NCBI GenBank assembly: GCA_003993805.1
Contig: RSEF01000002.1
Span: forward strand, 71,613,555 to 71,677,554
Length of the DNA stretch: 64,000 nucleotides
Direction: 5' to 3'
From: Himantopus leucocephalus
Lineage: Eukaryota; Chordata; Aves; Charadriiformes; Recurvirostridae
A program made the translations under genes and the position numbers. The notes below the pieces were generated by a model, which saw only the letters and a program-made list of their open reading frames with translations, was not told the DNA's origin and did not search any database. Positions 12,864 through 27,300 of this stretch are shown here, one piece after another. Positions within the stretch are counted from its first letter, which is position 1, and every line of letters begins with the position of its first letter.

Positions 12864-15800
12864 TAATAATTAATACAGTCTGTCCTAATGCATAATGATT
12901 TTTTTCATTAGGAAGTGGGCCTAACAAAAAGAGATAAACACGTTCCTGCTCTATTAACAACCACTTACAGACCAACTTTTGCTCCTGGTTATATAGCTAT
13001 AAGCCCAGAATTACTCTGATTCACCAGCTAACTACAGTGACAGTGGAGAATAACCCAAAAAACCAAACTGGACTGACATATACATACCACCTAACTCCTG
13101 CAGTTCTCTACCTAGCAGGTAACAGTGCATGTTTACGAGAAATGATGGAGGCAGCACATATTAAATCTTTGAACAACTCCTCACTTGTGTTTGCAAATTA
13201 AAACATCTGAAATAGCATGTTAGAATTCAGAGCACTGTATAGCATATTTTAATTTTCCCTTTTTAGTAGCATGCAAGAAATAAGAATATTTAAACACATC
13301 TGGCAAAACCTGTACTCCGTTGCCTGAGGTACATTATTTTCACAGGACATTGCTCATCCAACAAACATCACAAAATATACAAAGCAAAATGAGCTTCCTT
13401 TGTTACTGACTACTGCTACATTATAATAAAAGAACTATAAATCTGCGTTCATTTTTTTCTATCATTGTTTTATGCCTACTTTTGTATTCCATTGGATTAG
13501 AACAGATTAATTTTAGTTTTCTTTCTAGCTACTTTTCATGTCCTGGCTCAATAACAAGGCTCCATTTTTTAAAAGAGAACAAAGTCTCAACATCTTCCAT
13601 AAATTTTCCATTCATGCTACAGTTGCTTAAAAAAAAAAAATCTTAACAACTTTAATATTTGGACTTAGGCTAGCTGGCAAAGCAAATTTCTCAGTAAGTG
13701 ACAACACTTCTTCAGATAGTTGTCTTCAGCCCATTTTTTAACACTTTATACCACTTCATTGCTTCAAGCCCCAGATCATTTATTCAAGCTAGCTAGCTGA
13801 ATTCTTGCTCCTACCCCATCATTGACTGCTCTGACAAGACAACCTCTGTTATTGCCAATAGAAGAACAAGATGTGGCTTCATGTTTTAAAAAAAACCAAC
13901 CAAACAAACAAAAAAAACCCCTTACGGGCTTCTCCTCACCTGTCAGACTGCATCTCCACTTGCCCTGAAAGCCACCTTGCTGGTCAGGGCAGCGTTGATG
14001 TCTCCCATGGAGAGCAGTGAAGCCAGTCCCAGACATGCAGCCTCTCCTAGCTTTGAACTGGGGGAACTCATGCCATTGCCACCCCAGCAGGTACCCTCTG
14101 CGAGGCAGGGATCAGCTGCTGGGGCACACCAGCACCCTCTCCGTTTGACCCAAGGGCTCCTCCAAAAACAAAAAAACCCCAGGCAGCCTGCCCATCTTCT
14201 GTCCTTAACCAGGTGGATTACTGGCCTTTCATTTCACCAGCTGGAAGCCAGCAGGTAAGTCACAGGAGGCATCCTCCCCAACAGGTCCCAGCCTGTGTTG
14301 TCCTAGACTGGGCTGTACTGGGCATGGCAGAAACGGGAAATGGCTGAAACTCTGGGCCCAAGGAAAACAGGAATGGGTCCCCTTCCGTGTAATCTCAGGC
14401 AACCCATCTGTCCTACCTCCTAGCTGCAGACTAGAGAAAAGACGACTCTAATGAACCGACTTAAAAGTTTATCAAAAAGTTTTGATTGGGATGTGGTTGA
14501 GGCATCAAGGAATATACCTAATCTTGAATAGCATGTGAAATGAAACAATGTGTCTTAAGTCTTCTTTTGCAGTTGCAGACTTAGACATAAGATAGCAAAA
14601 AATACAACTTCTAGATCAAATCTGAGCCAAGAGTGTATCCCAAACTAACCTTGGATAATTATAACGCTAAAATACACACCCCTTTGTGAATCGTGAGTGT
14701 GCTAATCAATTAACCTTCCTAAATGTTTTAAACATGAGCTTAGATGCATATGTATATGAAGGAGTGATGAATGAATCGTTATTAACCAATCAGCTCTATT
14801 TTATCATTATAAATATTGGGCGGTTGGAACCATGTGTGTGCTGGCTATTGCTAAACGCCCAGCACCCGATCCTGCAGAACTGAAATAAAAACAAGCATCT
14901 CAACTCAGCATGTTGATTTGCTCTCGCACATGGGGTGAAGAACCCTTATTTAGGGACAACACTCTTATCTGCTGTTTCAATCACAGACTCTTTCAATGGT
15001 CAGCACAAGACCTGGCACAACGCAGCCATGCTACTGTTTGGAGTTTCTCAGCCTACCCTCATACAGACAGCAATAACAACAACCAGAAACAAAGGTATTC
15101 TTAGGCTGGTTCACTTTAAAACCCATGCACTGAATGTAAGCGTTCTCCAGTAGATTCAGCTTCGTTTTCTGCAGCATGCACAGCAGTGCGCTTTTACCCA
15201 TGGTAATTGACATTTGCACTAGCCCAGTTTCAATGAAGATCAATCTGACTCCTTCCTAATAACAACAGAGAGTCATCTTGGATGACAGATTTCAGCCTCT
15301 AACTTAATTGATCGTACTGATAGAGATTTTGGGAAATATTATTCTAGCATAGCAACACAAATCGAATCGGACAAGCAGACCCAGAGAAAGGTGAGTGACT
15401 TTCCCAGAAATGTGGTTCTATAATATTCAAGGGTTGTGAATGTTATTTTGATACAGGACAAGGAAAGAAAATTGTAAGAATGATACAGTAAGTCTAGAAA
15501 ACACAACAGCCAGGTCCTGTTGCCATTCCTTAAACTCATTAGCTCCTTTCCCTGTGAAAAGTAACACTGAAAACTCCTGATGCTCTAGGGCAGTAACAGC
15601 AGCAATTCCCTGGCATTGTGTTCATGGATCACTGTCAACTTTCTGAATGCACACAGGGCTACCGCACTGCCTTGTAACACCAACCTTAGCGTGGCTTTGC
15701 AAGGTTACCAGCGACCTGTGGAGCGTAGCTGAGAATCACTGCTCTTGATAGTGTGACTTCAACAAATCTCGAGTGGTCTAACGACAGAGCTGCCTACATC

Positions 15801-16900
15801 CAAGGTCATGTTGTTCTGCTGGCTACAATTTTGCATTTGATTTCTAAAGCTGGGGCAAGTGGAAAGGTGACGAATCCAGTACCTCTTCACTTAGCAGACA
15901 CTTACTTCAATATTAAACCACCAACTTCTGCCGTAACTCCTGGGATTTGCCTGATCAGTTCAATTCGGAGTGCCCTGCTTTAGCAGCGGCAGCCTCGAGG
16001 AAAGCATCGAGCCTTATCCTAAGCCTTCTCCTGGAGTCAGGTTGCACAGTAACAAGGAATTCCTGGCAGTAGGGTACAGTAAACAGTTCTCCCATGTCCA
16101 GGATATAACACCAGAACCGATGATAATAAATAAGCCACTTCAACAGGGCTGTGAAAAATGATCCGTGACATATCTGTAGTGAAGCAAATGTCATCTCGGA
16201 ACAGGCTTGTCTGGATGCCCACAGGAGAGCACACCAACCGTCTGGCTCAAATTTGCAGCCCACTACTAGTACGGCGCTGCGAGCATATTGGTGACTGACT
16301 AATTCTGCACAGTAGTTCTCTACCTACTGAGCGCTCTTTCGAGCTATTAGCGTCACAGCATATCAAACGGTCTGTCACAAACCTGTTTATCACCCCTTTC
16401 CCAAATTCAGGCAGGTATCCAGCAGCAACTATTCAGTATGGATATATGCACACGTAAGTGTTAGCTCCCTGGTAGGATGGACCACTGCATGTAATTCAGG
16501 GCAGAATTACAGCCCTCATGTATTTTGAGATCACCACAGTCATGTGGGATTAGAAGTGCAGCTGTTTACATTAAAAAGCCTCTCTTCATGTTCACTTGAA
16601 GAGCTATTCACAAAAGCTAACTTCAGCCTGGCAAGACCAAGTTTCTTTCTATAGTCAGTGGAGAAGCGACTCCAATGGAGAACAAGGTGATCCAGAACGG
16701 AAGCCTAACCTAACTATTCTGGTGGCCCTCTCTCTTTATTCACTGCTGCCTAGGGAGGCTTTGCCAATACCCCCTCCTTTTATGCTGCTAACTCCTAAGA
16801 TTTTATTATGAATCTCATAGTATTTGATGTTTCCCTTGAAGGCCCTCTTTCTGAAGTCATTTAGTTTTATAGTAAACTTGGCTTTTGCTAAATACATACA

Positions 16901-16933
16901 CATTATTATTATTATATATAAATATATATATAT
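16901..16933. repeat. (ATT)n/(AT)n microsatellite
   Basis: ATT units pass directly into alternating TA units, interrupted by one AA. It is simple-sequence DNA with no other signal. Confidence 0.85.
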
Positions 16934-17374
16934 GCCTTGCTGTGGTGGAGAAAAGTTTAAAGTGTGAAGTCCAAAAATAAAAAAGCAGGGGGAGAGAAAA
17001 AAAATAAGAGTCAACCAGAAATTACTGCAGCTTTTCTTTAAGGCCAGACTCATGATATTTCAAGGCTTGACACTAGCAAAATTGGACTCTGTCTTACTGC
17101 AATAGTCGAAGAAGTCATTTGAAATTTGCAAAAGGAATACCTACATTTACCTCATGTCTTGCTCCAAGGGTTTTTTATATGTTCAATGTTTGGTTTTCTC
17201 AAATTGCCACATATATTAGAATTCCATTCTATTTGTCATTTTAAGACAAAATTAGCTTTTTACAGTGGATTGGAGAAAAATGTGCCTCTTTTTAGTATCT
17301 GCAAACATAAGAATTGTAATAATTTTACTAAAACATCATGAGCATTTCTTATGACTGGCAGTCACAGTCCTTCT

Positions 17375-17396
17375 GAAGTCCTTCTAGAAGGACTTC
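17375..17396. repeat. Perfect 22-bp palindrome
   Basis: The sequence from gaagtccttc to gaaggacttc equals its own reverse complement, centred on the CTAG at 17384-17387. Partial further copies of the ttctgaa/gtccttct motif flank it, so the wider 17365-17403 region is an imperfect inverted repeat. Confidence 0.85.
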
Positions 17397-18911
17397 TGAA
17401 AGGTCTATTATAAAAATCTGTTAATTCTCAAAAAACATCAAATAAAATGACCGTTTCAGAAGTCATTTCAATATCTTTAAGATCATGTTTAAAAGTCTGG
17501 ATGATGTTCAGAGAGAGAAGCAGTCTTAAGTACATGCTGCCATTGTTAACTGATGATTTTCCCAGAATGAACTCAGTACTTTAGATCAGTTCCTGCTCTT
17601 CCTCAGGATAATTTTGGTGGAGTTCCTCTTATATTATGGTTATGATCATTAGATGAACTAGCAGAACTGTTCCAACAATTTAGAATAATCCATTTTTCTA
17701 AAGGCACTGATGACACAATACCTGAAACACCAAATCTGAGATGATGGGGACTTGATTTTATTTGAATGTTGGATCTCTTTAAAACTGCCTCAGACTTAAT
17801 TTAAAAATTAAGGCACAACCAGTTAATCCCCGCATTCTCTGATAAGAATGAATTAATGGAATTTGCATTCAATTTTTGGAAGAAATTTCACAAGGGGATC
17901 TCCCATACCACACACTGGTATTCAACAAGCAGCAATACCTTGCACAGCACCCAGACAGTCTTCAGCTCGCAATCTGCAGACAAGGAATCAGCACTGCAGG
18001 GAATGCCATATCTCGCCCAAACCTATGCAGCAGGCTGGAAGCAGGTAAGTCCTAGACTCTCAGCTGCAATCACTTCTGTATTTGATACAGCTCCAGGTTA
18101 CAACTTTGAGAATTTTCTGATTTTCTGTGTCATTAGAGGACGGGAACAAAAGGATAATCAACGCATATAGGAGACCATGACCTGTTTTCCCGAACCTATG
18201 AGCCATGTATCTTAACTGCCATACAGCAAAGGGCCACAAGACGTGAACCACAGGGTGTAGATGAGAATAGGATGTAACAGCAACTCTCTTCTGCACTGTA
18301 TTCTTCACGTATAAGTCCCCTAGTATTTTGACAAATAAAAACAAAAATTACCCATTTTATTTAACATCCTCTGTGGACCACAGAAGTCTATTCCGCATAC
18401 CAGTGGGTATCTCTGTTCGGAAATTACTCAATATACGTTCAATCTAACTTTTACTTACATTAAGTTTTCCCTTAGCTCCAACCTCTGGTCCATACTAAAC
18501 ATAGCCTTTTGGGTTTTGGCATTAAAATGTGAGGATGATTACCAGAGCGTTGATGTAATCAATTTATAGTTATTCAAGATGTATATAGAGACATTTTGTT
18601 TTCTGTTGCTCTTTCTAGACTCATTGTTATGGTGAAGAGCATTCTTTTTTTACCCTCAAAAGGAGAATGAAGAGTCTCCCTAAGGGAAGAAAGAACTTCC
18701 TAATACAAAAATAGAGTACTAGAGAATACAGGCCTGGCCCATTTATAAAGAGATACCATGTAAGAAACAATGGGAAAATGTTTTTTCCTTAGTAAGTAAA
18801 GGTCACAAACAGTGGAATCTACTACTTCATTCCAAGGGGAAAAGAGGGGAAGCTTATACCTCCAGTCAAGTCCCCAAAACATAACTATCCTTTGAACTTA
18901 TTGTACTGCCT

Positions 18912-19716
18912 CACAAAGCTCAGTATTGGGGCCAGTTCTCTTTAACATCTTTATCAATGACCTGGACAAGGGGTCGAGTGCACCCTCAGTAAATTTGCGG
19001 ATGACACCAAGTTGGGCCGGAGCGTTGATCTGATTGAGGGTAGGATGGCACTACAGAGGGATCTGGGCAGGCTGGATCGATGGGTCAAGGCCAACTGTAT
19101 GAGATTTAACAAGGCCAAGTACCAGGTCCTGCTCTTGGGTCACAGTAACCCCATGCAGCGCTACAGGCTTGGGGAAGTGTGGCTGGAAAGCTGCCCAGTG
19201 GAAAAGGACCTGGGGGTGCTGGTTGACAGCTGACCGAATATGAGCCAGCAGTGTGCCCAGGTGGCCAAGAAGGGCAATGAACTTGGTGAAGGGTCTAGAG
19301 AACTAGTCCTGTGAGGAGTGGCTGAGGGAACTGGAGTTGTTTAGCCCAAAGTAAAGGAGGCTGAGGAGAGACCTTATTCTCTTTACAGCTATGTGAAAGG
19401 AGGTTGTAGCTAGGTGGGGGGTCGGTCTCTTTTCCCAAGTTACAAGTGATAGGATGAGAGGAAACAGCCTCAAGTTGCACCAGTGGAGGTTTAGATTGGG
19501 TATTAGGAAAAAATTCCTTCACTGAAAGGATTGTCAAGCATTGGAACAGGCTGCCCAGGGAAGTGGTTGAGTCACCATCTCTGGAGGTATTTAAAAGATG
19601 TGTAGATGCGGCACTTAGGGACACGGTTTAGTGGTGGACTTGGCAGTATTACGTTTATGGTTGGACTCAATGATCTTAACGGTCTTTTCCAACCTAAATG
19701 ATTCCATGATTCTACC
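18912..19716 (+). mobile_element. CR1 LINE, 5'-truncated, plus orientation
   Basis: This is the 3' part of a CR1 retrotransposon. The 5' end enters within the reverse-transcriptase domain: a [19 protein letters not shown] segment, then the catalytic FADD box at about 18994-19005 followed by DTKLG. The RT C-terminal region follows ([40 protein letters not shown]), open to a stop at 19231-19233. The element then runs through decayed sequence into the conserved 3' UTR and ends in the typical CR1 tail of short gattcYatgattct repeats near 19700-19716. Frame-breaking changes and the 5' truncation make it dead. CR1 is typical of birds and other sauropsids, and this copy is the main taxonomic clue in the window. 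Confidence 0.93.
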
Positions 19717-22700
19717 CAAACCCTACTGTAATCTGCTTGTGACACATAACAGTTTCCTTAAGCACAGGTACGTGCACTTATACACACTCAGCAGCAAGAC
19801 CTTCTTGACTGACATATAATTAGCATATCCATATCCCATAACCTAAATTGGTATTCTTCATGCTACTGGTTAATATATAAATCAGAAAGAGAGAGAGATC
19901 AGAAATAATCAGTAAATACTCGGCCTACTTATCCAGTGAGCTCTGGGCTGCTACAGCTGTAGGACTACCTATATCCAAGCTAAAGATGCCAGAAAGGTTA
20001 AAGTATGCACACACCATGCCAGACAGCCCTACTATGAAAGAAAACATAGTAGCTCCATGTTTTAAGACCAGGCTATAATCCCAGTGGGAAAGTCCCCCAG
20101 ATGGTCAGAGTCATTTAAGCAGCTGGCTGCAAGGGTGGGATTTGGTTCGAGATTAAGGCACTTAATATGCAGTAAATGTCTGAATTCCTATCACAGCCAA
20201 GGGAAACCTACTCAGTATAGTCCATAAAGGCTACGGAACCATTCTGCTGATATTTGAGAGGTGTCTACTCCAAGGTAAACGAAATCATTTGGTTTCATTA
20301 GCTGCATTGATTCGACTTTCATTAACTACAAAGGGAATTAAACGGAAATATGACTGATTCTATGATACATAAGTATCTTCAGTTACACTAGGTCTCTAGA
20401 AACCTCATTTAGGGGGTACAATCCAGGGCCAAATTCTACTCCAAATGGCAGGAGGAACCCTCAAGGAAAATGATTTATGGAGCCAAAGGCTATATTAGGA
20501 TTATGAAACTGTTAACACTTGGATGCTCAAGAACAAAACCCTGGACTCACTGGTGAATGGCACGCTGCAGCTGTTGGCTGCACCGCTTCAAGAGCAGTAA
20601 GTGTCGGAAGCTGCCCACTCTTGGGTTGGACCTTCCAGAAGACTCTGGTAACAACACACCCACATGAGTGACTTGAAATAAAGTAGAGTTTTGTAACACT
20701 TCCTTCGTTGCTGTGTTTGGCTGTGCTGACTTACAGACTGACAGTCATATGGATCCCTTCAGGTGCATGTGGTTGTGGGAACATGACACTTCATACTCAG
20801 GTCCAGTGAACTGCTGGAGGCAGCCTCAAGGATGGCATCACTTTTACCTTCACAACAATACACCTTAAAAGGGTATCCTGCGAGACAGGGCTCGGCAGTA
20901 GAGCAGAACAACATGTATGGGCCTGTGACATGTGAACACACCAGCTACACCAGCACTGCTACACCTAGACCTCCTGCTCTATAACAGTAACCGTGGTCCT
21001 GACCAGAGGTCCCAGCTGCCAAATTCTAGCAGAGCACTACCCACCGCTGCAGTGCCGCTGAAGCACCAGGACCAATATCTAAAGCACCAGTTCTCAGAGC
21101 AACCCAGGGATAACTAGATCTAGAAACATACAGAAAAAGAGCAGAAGATGTATTTGAATTAACTGGTTCCTCCCATTTCTTTCCTTGCCAAACCCCTTCT
21201 TACACGAGAACGTGTCATCAGTCTAATTACAACACCCACATCCCTATTACCATAAGAAAAAAAAAGCAAGGTAGATGCCCTTTCTGTGCCCTTCTGAAGT
21301 CCTCTGCACCTTTCCGGCTGCTCCCCTAGCCATAAGGGGCCAGAGTCAACCTATTTCCTCACCTGATGGCTCTGTGACAGCCCTCCACAGACACTGTCTG
21401 CAAAAGCCTTTTCCCTGCAAGACAGCAGAGCCAGCCTGCAACAGTGCTATTCATAGAGCAAGAGAAAAATCCTCTCAGGATTGGAGGCTCCTAGGTGAGC
21501 AGCTACAGTAACTGATCCAAGTGTTTCCCGTGTATTATATGATCAGTGAGAATGTGTGTTTTCATTTGCATTTTCACCCTTTGGTTTTCTGCATTTGGTA
21601 AATACTGGCAAAGTAAATGTTAAGATGTCAGCTCTCTCTTCTAGGAAGTGATTGACAGTCCCTAAGTGCTCTGGGCTTTTTATAACCAACGTGACTGACA
21701 GCTTTTAAGTGGAAGCAGTTCGTGCAAGTTTCAAATGTTAGTTGTCTGCACGAATAATGTGGAATATTGGCTTTTCTTGTATCTATCTAATGGTATTTCC
21801 TCCTGCGTCGGCAGCCACACTAAACCCTCAGTTGTTAAAAGAAAAAAAAAACAAAAGTCTGTTCTCTGCTCTGCACATTTCTAAAGCTCTCAGTCTAACA
21901 AAAGGCAAAGTAAACCAATGCCTGTATTTTAAGTTCTTGCATTTCAAAGCAGTGCAGCAAATAACTCGTTTCTCTTCATATCAGGCTTAGCGAAAAGACA
22001 ATGATGTCTTGTACAGTAACATTTCTATTTAATCATTTTCAAGTGTTCTGCACCAAACCCACTTTCAAGAAGTAGAACAGTATTATTATCCTATCAATGC
22101 ACCCAGTCAAAGCAGTTAGCAACCACGCTACCGAGACCAGTATACCTCTTGCCTTGCCCCTCTAATAATTAAGGCAAACAGGTACACTAAATATTATACA
22201 TAAAATTTAAGGGAAATACAAGGAATGTAAACACTACTTCACAAATAAATTGGACAAAATTAGCAGTTTGTACAGTTCTGCATTTCAAGTCCAAGCGTAA
22301 GTGAAAGACAAAATAGTGTATTTAGTGCATGAACAACTGTTCATTTAAATGCACCTATTTTACTTTGCAACAGACAACTAATTTAAGTGCTGTTCGTAAG
22401 CACATTTCAACCATGAGATAGTTACTTGTAAAAATGCTGCTGGCCATTCCTCCCAGCAAAGAGACAGAGGGACCTAACAGTGCTTATTCACTGACAAAGT
22501 TTCCCAGAACGGATTTGAAGTAGAAGTAATCGAAGGGCAAGCTGGTTATCAAAAGTTGCAGAAATAGCCTTCGTTTCATGTATACTTTTACAGTGAAGGA
22601 CTTTAATTTTGTACTTCTTTCACACTGTATAACGCTGGAAATGTTTTCAGTGTGAGCACTTCAGTGTGAATCAATAAAAACATCTTGTGCTTTCTGAATA

Positions 22701-23428
22701 AAGCAAGAGGATAGAGGCTCTACATAAAGCTGGGCTACTCAAGGAAGAAAAGCTTGTTTCCCACAGAAAAAAAATAATCAAAGAGCAAGGTCCCTTTGTA
22801 CTTGGCCACCACGACAAAGATCCGGTGAAGGCGCACTCCCTCAACTCTTCTATTTTCCAACCCTGGCTCGGCACCACTAACACCCATCCTCCAAGAGAAG
22901 TTGTCCAGGTACCGCCCCACAGCAGGGAAGAGGCAGGCTGAGCCGCCAGGCCACAAGCCAGCAAGACAGACTCAGACTCTGCATCAAAGCAGTGCCTGTC
23001 CCCAGCGCTCTTCTGCCCCGGGTGACAGAGCCCTGTGGCTCAGCTGAATGATACAGGATATATAGCGTGGTACAGAGAGACACCTGCTCGTCAGTTCCCC
23101 AGGAATTTCTCATTGCTGAACTGCATGTCAGCCTAGAAATAACCTTGGGTGCTCAAGAAAGTGAAGCTGCAATCAGTGAAAACAGTGGGTGGGGCACTAT
23201 TTAGCTTTTACAGTGCCATCAACGTAAGAAGATTACTGAGTAATTGTTAGGATACAGGTTTGGAAAGGTCTGTTCTGTAAATAATGCGTTCCTCTTAGTG
23301 GAGAGCCTTTGGTTCCCTATGGAAGAGAAACCAGTTGTATATTAAGTGATATTCCACCTCACTTTCTTGGATATGGTGCAAGATTTTTATAGTTGCCTTT
23401 CCTTGTTCAGTTAGATGACTTCAACGCC

Positions 23429-23470
23429 TTTTTTTTTTTTTTTTTTTTNTTTTTTTTTTTTTTTTTTTTT
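23429..23470. repeat. Poly(T) run with an internal N
   Basis: About 42 positions are all T except an N at 23449. The length is uncertain because the assembly placed an ambiguity inside the homopolymer. It could be the poly(A) tail of a minus-strand retrocopy, but no source sequence was recognised beside it. Confidence 0.8.
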
Positions 23471-24298
23471 AAGGAACATAAGTGACCACCATTTGTTAAC
23501 TGTAAAACATAATCTACCTCAGAGAGTAATACAATTTCCTCTTCTTTTCAGCTTCTCATTTTTCTCAACTTTAATGCAGTTGTGTAAGATTTTCCCCTCT
23601 CCAGAGGGCAGGCAATAATCAGGTTAGGTTGGTAACTTTATGACACTGACCTTAAAGTTCACTTAATTTTCTCTCCCATTTCCACCCCACCCTCCCACTC
23701 GCCCCCCCCAGCCTTTCCAATTCATTTTATTTTTTTACTGTTGAATATCCCTAAAAAGAGAAACCGGACACAGATAAATCGTTTTACCTAAAAATTTAGC
23801 AGTGTGAAAAAAACCCCAACAAATTGCTGCCCAACAAATGTATGAAGTTACCTTAATCTTTAGTGTCAACTGTGTCCATTCACTTTCTTTCTTTTTATAA
23901 AGAACACATTTCATCTTGAAAAAGATTAGAAAAGAGCTAGAATACTAATTTTGTTTCCTTTAAAGAAAATAAGTGAACTCACTTAATCCTGCCAAGATAA
24001 ATACTTCTCCAAATTTTGGAGATCAGTGCTTTATTTATACTGTGTTTAGGTACCATAAACAGTTAAAAAATTTTGGATTTCCTCTAATTGATTTGAACAT
24101 GCGCACCAACATTAATTAATTTAAGCTACATTATCTCCTGGAAACATTCTCCATCTGTGTCTTTAAGGCTGCAAATTATACCCCAAACACAGCTACCGAA
24201 AGTTCTACAGAACTACAACTTGCTTTCTCAAGCTTTCAAAACCTCATGCTCCCCACAAACAAGTGGCAGGAAAAAGAGGAAGAAATATGTCTGCAGTT

Positions 24299-24331
24299 NG
24301 GTTAAAAAAAAAAAAAAAAAAGAAAAAAGAA
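24299..24331. repeat. N followed by a poly(A) tract
   Basis: A single N at 24299 is followed by ggtt, then 18 As with short AG interruptions. This is another homopolymer ambiguity. Confidence 0.75.
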
Positions 24332-27300
24332 AATTTTCCCATGGATAGCAGTGTTTCAAGTATCTACACCAAGTAACCTGAATTTAGGATACTTCCAGTT
24401 TAAGTTCCTTCCTCCTTAAACCATTCACTTCAGCACTAATATGCACCGCCTGCGTTTTTAGAGGCTAGAAAACCAGAATTAGGTTCTGACAGTATGCATT
24501 TGCTAAAAGAACATATTCATATATTTTATTTGCTATATTAGCAAAGATTTCGCTAGAGAGGATTTATTACAGAACATTCCACTTGGCATCTACTAGACAC
24601 ATTTGATACTGCCAAGGTTAGCTACGCAGACGTTTTCCCTGACCTCTCTTCCAGGAGAACATTGTTAAGATGAGGAATATACACTTTGTGATCACATATG
24701 ACAATTACAACACAATCGGCAAATAAGGTGCTCTTCTGAGTTTACTTCATTATCCCTCCAATACAATTATCCAAGAAGTGCTAGGAAATACGTCATGTGA
24801 AAAAGAAAAGATAAAGAGAGTTCTAGATTTTCACAGAATTCTTCAACTTACCATAACAGAACTGCAGTTACTGGAAAGTCAGGGAGTAGGTCAGTAGCCA
24901 AATACAAATTCCTGAGCTGTGAGATGGGAGAAGATGATCCTTTACAAGTTCAGCAACGCTGGTCTCTAAAGTTGAGACTTCCACCTGGTCCATTAGCATA
25001 CAACGAAGCAGCACAACAAGGCTCTAGCTAATGCATTCAGTAAGAGGATAACATCCAAAGAGATGCGCTATATAGACACATGGAGTCAAGAAATTTGTCC
25101 CTGTTCTGCGGTGTGGCCATGCACTGCTGTGCAGGATGGTTCCTTACATGCCAAAGAATGAGACTTTGGAGGAGTGTAGGTCTATATAGCAGATATCTGT
25201 CGGGTTGCCTGTATTCTGGCTAGAGTATGTTACCATTTAGTTTTGTTCTGGTTTTTAATGATGGAATTCCTTTCATTCTTCAAACTGGGCTTTATCTGGT
25301 GTAATAAAGCAGGCAGATCAGACCAGTTTCCATACAAGCGGGAGACAAAGCTTCTTTCCCATCTTATTGTAAGTTTCCTGCATGAAGATCAGTTGATTGC
25401 CATTTGGTATTGTTCATAGACAGTGACATTTCTGCACGATAGCGGGGTTACACAAAGGCTCTGTGTCCTCCCTGACTCAGCTAGGAATATATTAGTAGGA
25501 CTGGAATGAGTCGGCCTATTCTGAACTGCTCAGGGACCGCGGGATTACATGAAGAAAGTTTGCAGTGACTCAGAGATATCGTGCTTGCAGAGGGAGTCGA
25601 GACTAAGCTTTCTTTGGCGAATGCCTGGTGATGTGTTTAAGGTGCACTGGGGATTAGGGAAAGTAATCTTACATCGATAGGGGATGATCTGGAAAGTTCA
25701 GTAACCAGGACAATGGTAATTTACAATCTTAACAGGAAAGATATTTCTTTTTGCAGGCAGCTATGTCATGTAAAAGAGAGAGAATACATATATAATTCAA
25801 GAAGGTATTAGAAAGCTAGGATTTCAAACCACTGTTTTTTAAAGTGTTCCTGCTTCCCCATTCTTTTCTGTTTTACATATCCCAGATCTGTCATATCTGT
25901 AAAAAAGGAAATAAGCGTAAAAAATTCCTGTCCTTTGGGAAAAATTGAGTTAGCGTAAAGTAATATTCTCTAGCTAACCATCAACAGCTACAACTGCTTA
26001 GCTGTAACAGCTTCCTGATCCACTTTTCAAGGGACTCTTTCTTGAGCTGACATATTCTAATGACGATACCTATGCCCAAGACCTCTAGAACCTAGTTTTT
26101 AAGCGGTAAATAACTTAAGCTCTGTTGCATTTTCACAGGCCTATGAACTACATACAATTAAACCTGAGTAACTGAATGCAGTGATAAATAAAAGTCCAAG
26201 CCGTCCCCACAGAGTTATATTTTCTTTACAGTGCATCCCCACTGAAGACCAAGGGCTTTTTTAAAGGAAAATTCCTGGGGAGCTCTCAATCCCCTGCTGA
26301 TATGAACGAGACCAGGTGCACACCTCTAAGCTATAGCTCTAGGAGGCCTGCAAGTGTCATGTAAGTTATCCCTGCACCTGGTAACACTCCGCTCACGTCT
26401 TCAAATTTGCATTCAAAGCTATAAATGCTAGGAACAACCTTTTATCCATTTATTTATCTTGTTGCTCGAGCCACGGTGGTTGATCTAAGAACATGGCAAA
26501 ATGTCTGTGTCGTCAGTAGGACCTGTGTTGCCAGAAGCTAGCTTACATTTCCCAGGTACCCAAGCTGGTCTAGTAGAAGACGTCAGAACCAAAAAATGTT
26601 CCGATTGCTATCAGAAAAATGAATTATAGGTGCCAAGAAGGAGGCATACTTAAGCAGAATACCAAAACAGAGGGATAAAAAGAGAGCCAGCAGAGTATGA
26701 CAGCGTTAACAAACCCCATCCAGGACTGCAAAGAGAGAATCACACGCTGTTCTGGATTAGCAGGGAGACCACAGTCTCACTAGGCAAAAGACGAAGGGAA
26801 GTTTGGGTCAGAACAAATGCAGTGAATTAGGCAACAGAAAATGGCTCCTTGGCCCAAGTACGGAAGGGAAGAAACACGAACTGAAAACGCCTTCTTTGGT
26901 TAGGCAGACTAACTTATGTTTAGAAACCAAGCTAAAAAAGCATTCTGGTCTCAGTTTAACACTGTCCCTGTGGGTAGCCCCATTTGTTTGTTTTGCCTTG
27001 AACCTTCCATCACCCCCTTCGCACAAATCATCCGGCCTTCAGATTCTCGGGTACTGTCCACTCTTCAACCATGGCTTGCCGGCTCCTTCACAAAGCTCCA
27101 GGCCTATTATATTTCAGCCTGCTTGTCATAAAGCCTAACAAGCGATTTCAATAGCTTCCTCACACTTGAGAGTTACTGAGCTTTTAGTGCTTCCTCACCC
27201 TTACTTAAAAGAGACTGTTGTTGGAAAACCTAATGCATTCAATATGACAGGGCTGGATTTACAAATCTACTTGTCTGGTTTCTATTGACATTTAAAAACA

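Larger units (their letters stand above)
12864..18911. other. Gene-free stretch, ~6 kb
   Basis: No supported gene. The region holds an AT-rich microsatellite (16901-16933), a perfect 22-bp palindrome (17375-17396), and two strong but unpaired GTAAGT donor-like sequences at 14255 and 18045. Confidence 0.6.

Noticed and set aside
13977..14258. Frame ending close to a perfect donor (CAG|GTAAGT at 14255)
   Set aside because: No convincing acceptor or partner exon, and low-complexity composition; a lone donor match is expected by chance in this length.
17856..18044. Frame followed by CAG|GTAAGT at 18045
   Set aside because: Two frames are open at once, there is no good acceptor, and no protein family is recognisable.
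20130..20160. ggttcgagatta, similar to a tRNA B-box
   Set aside because: No matching A-box, no cloverleaf arms and no terminator; a chance match.
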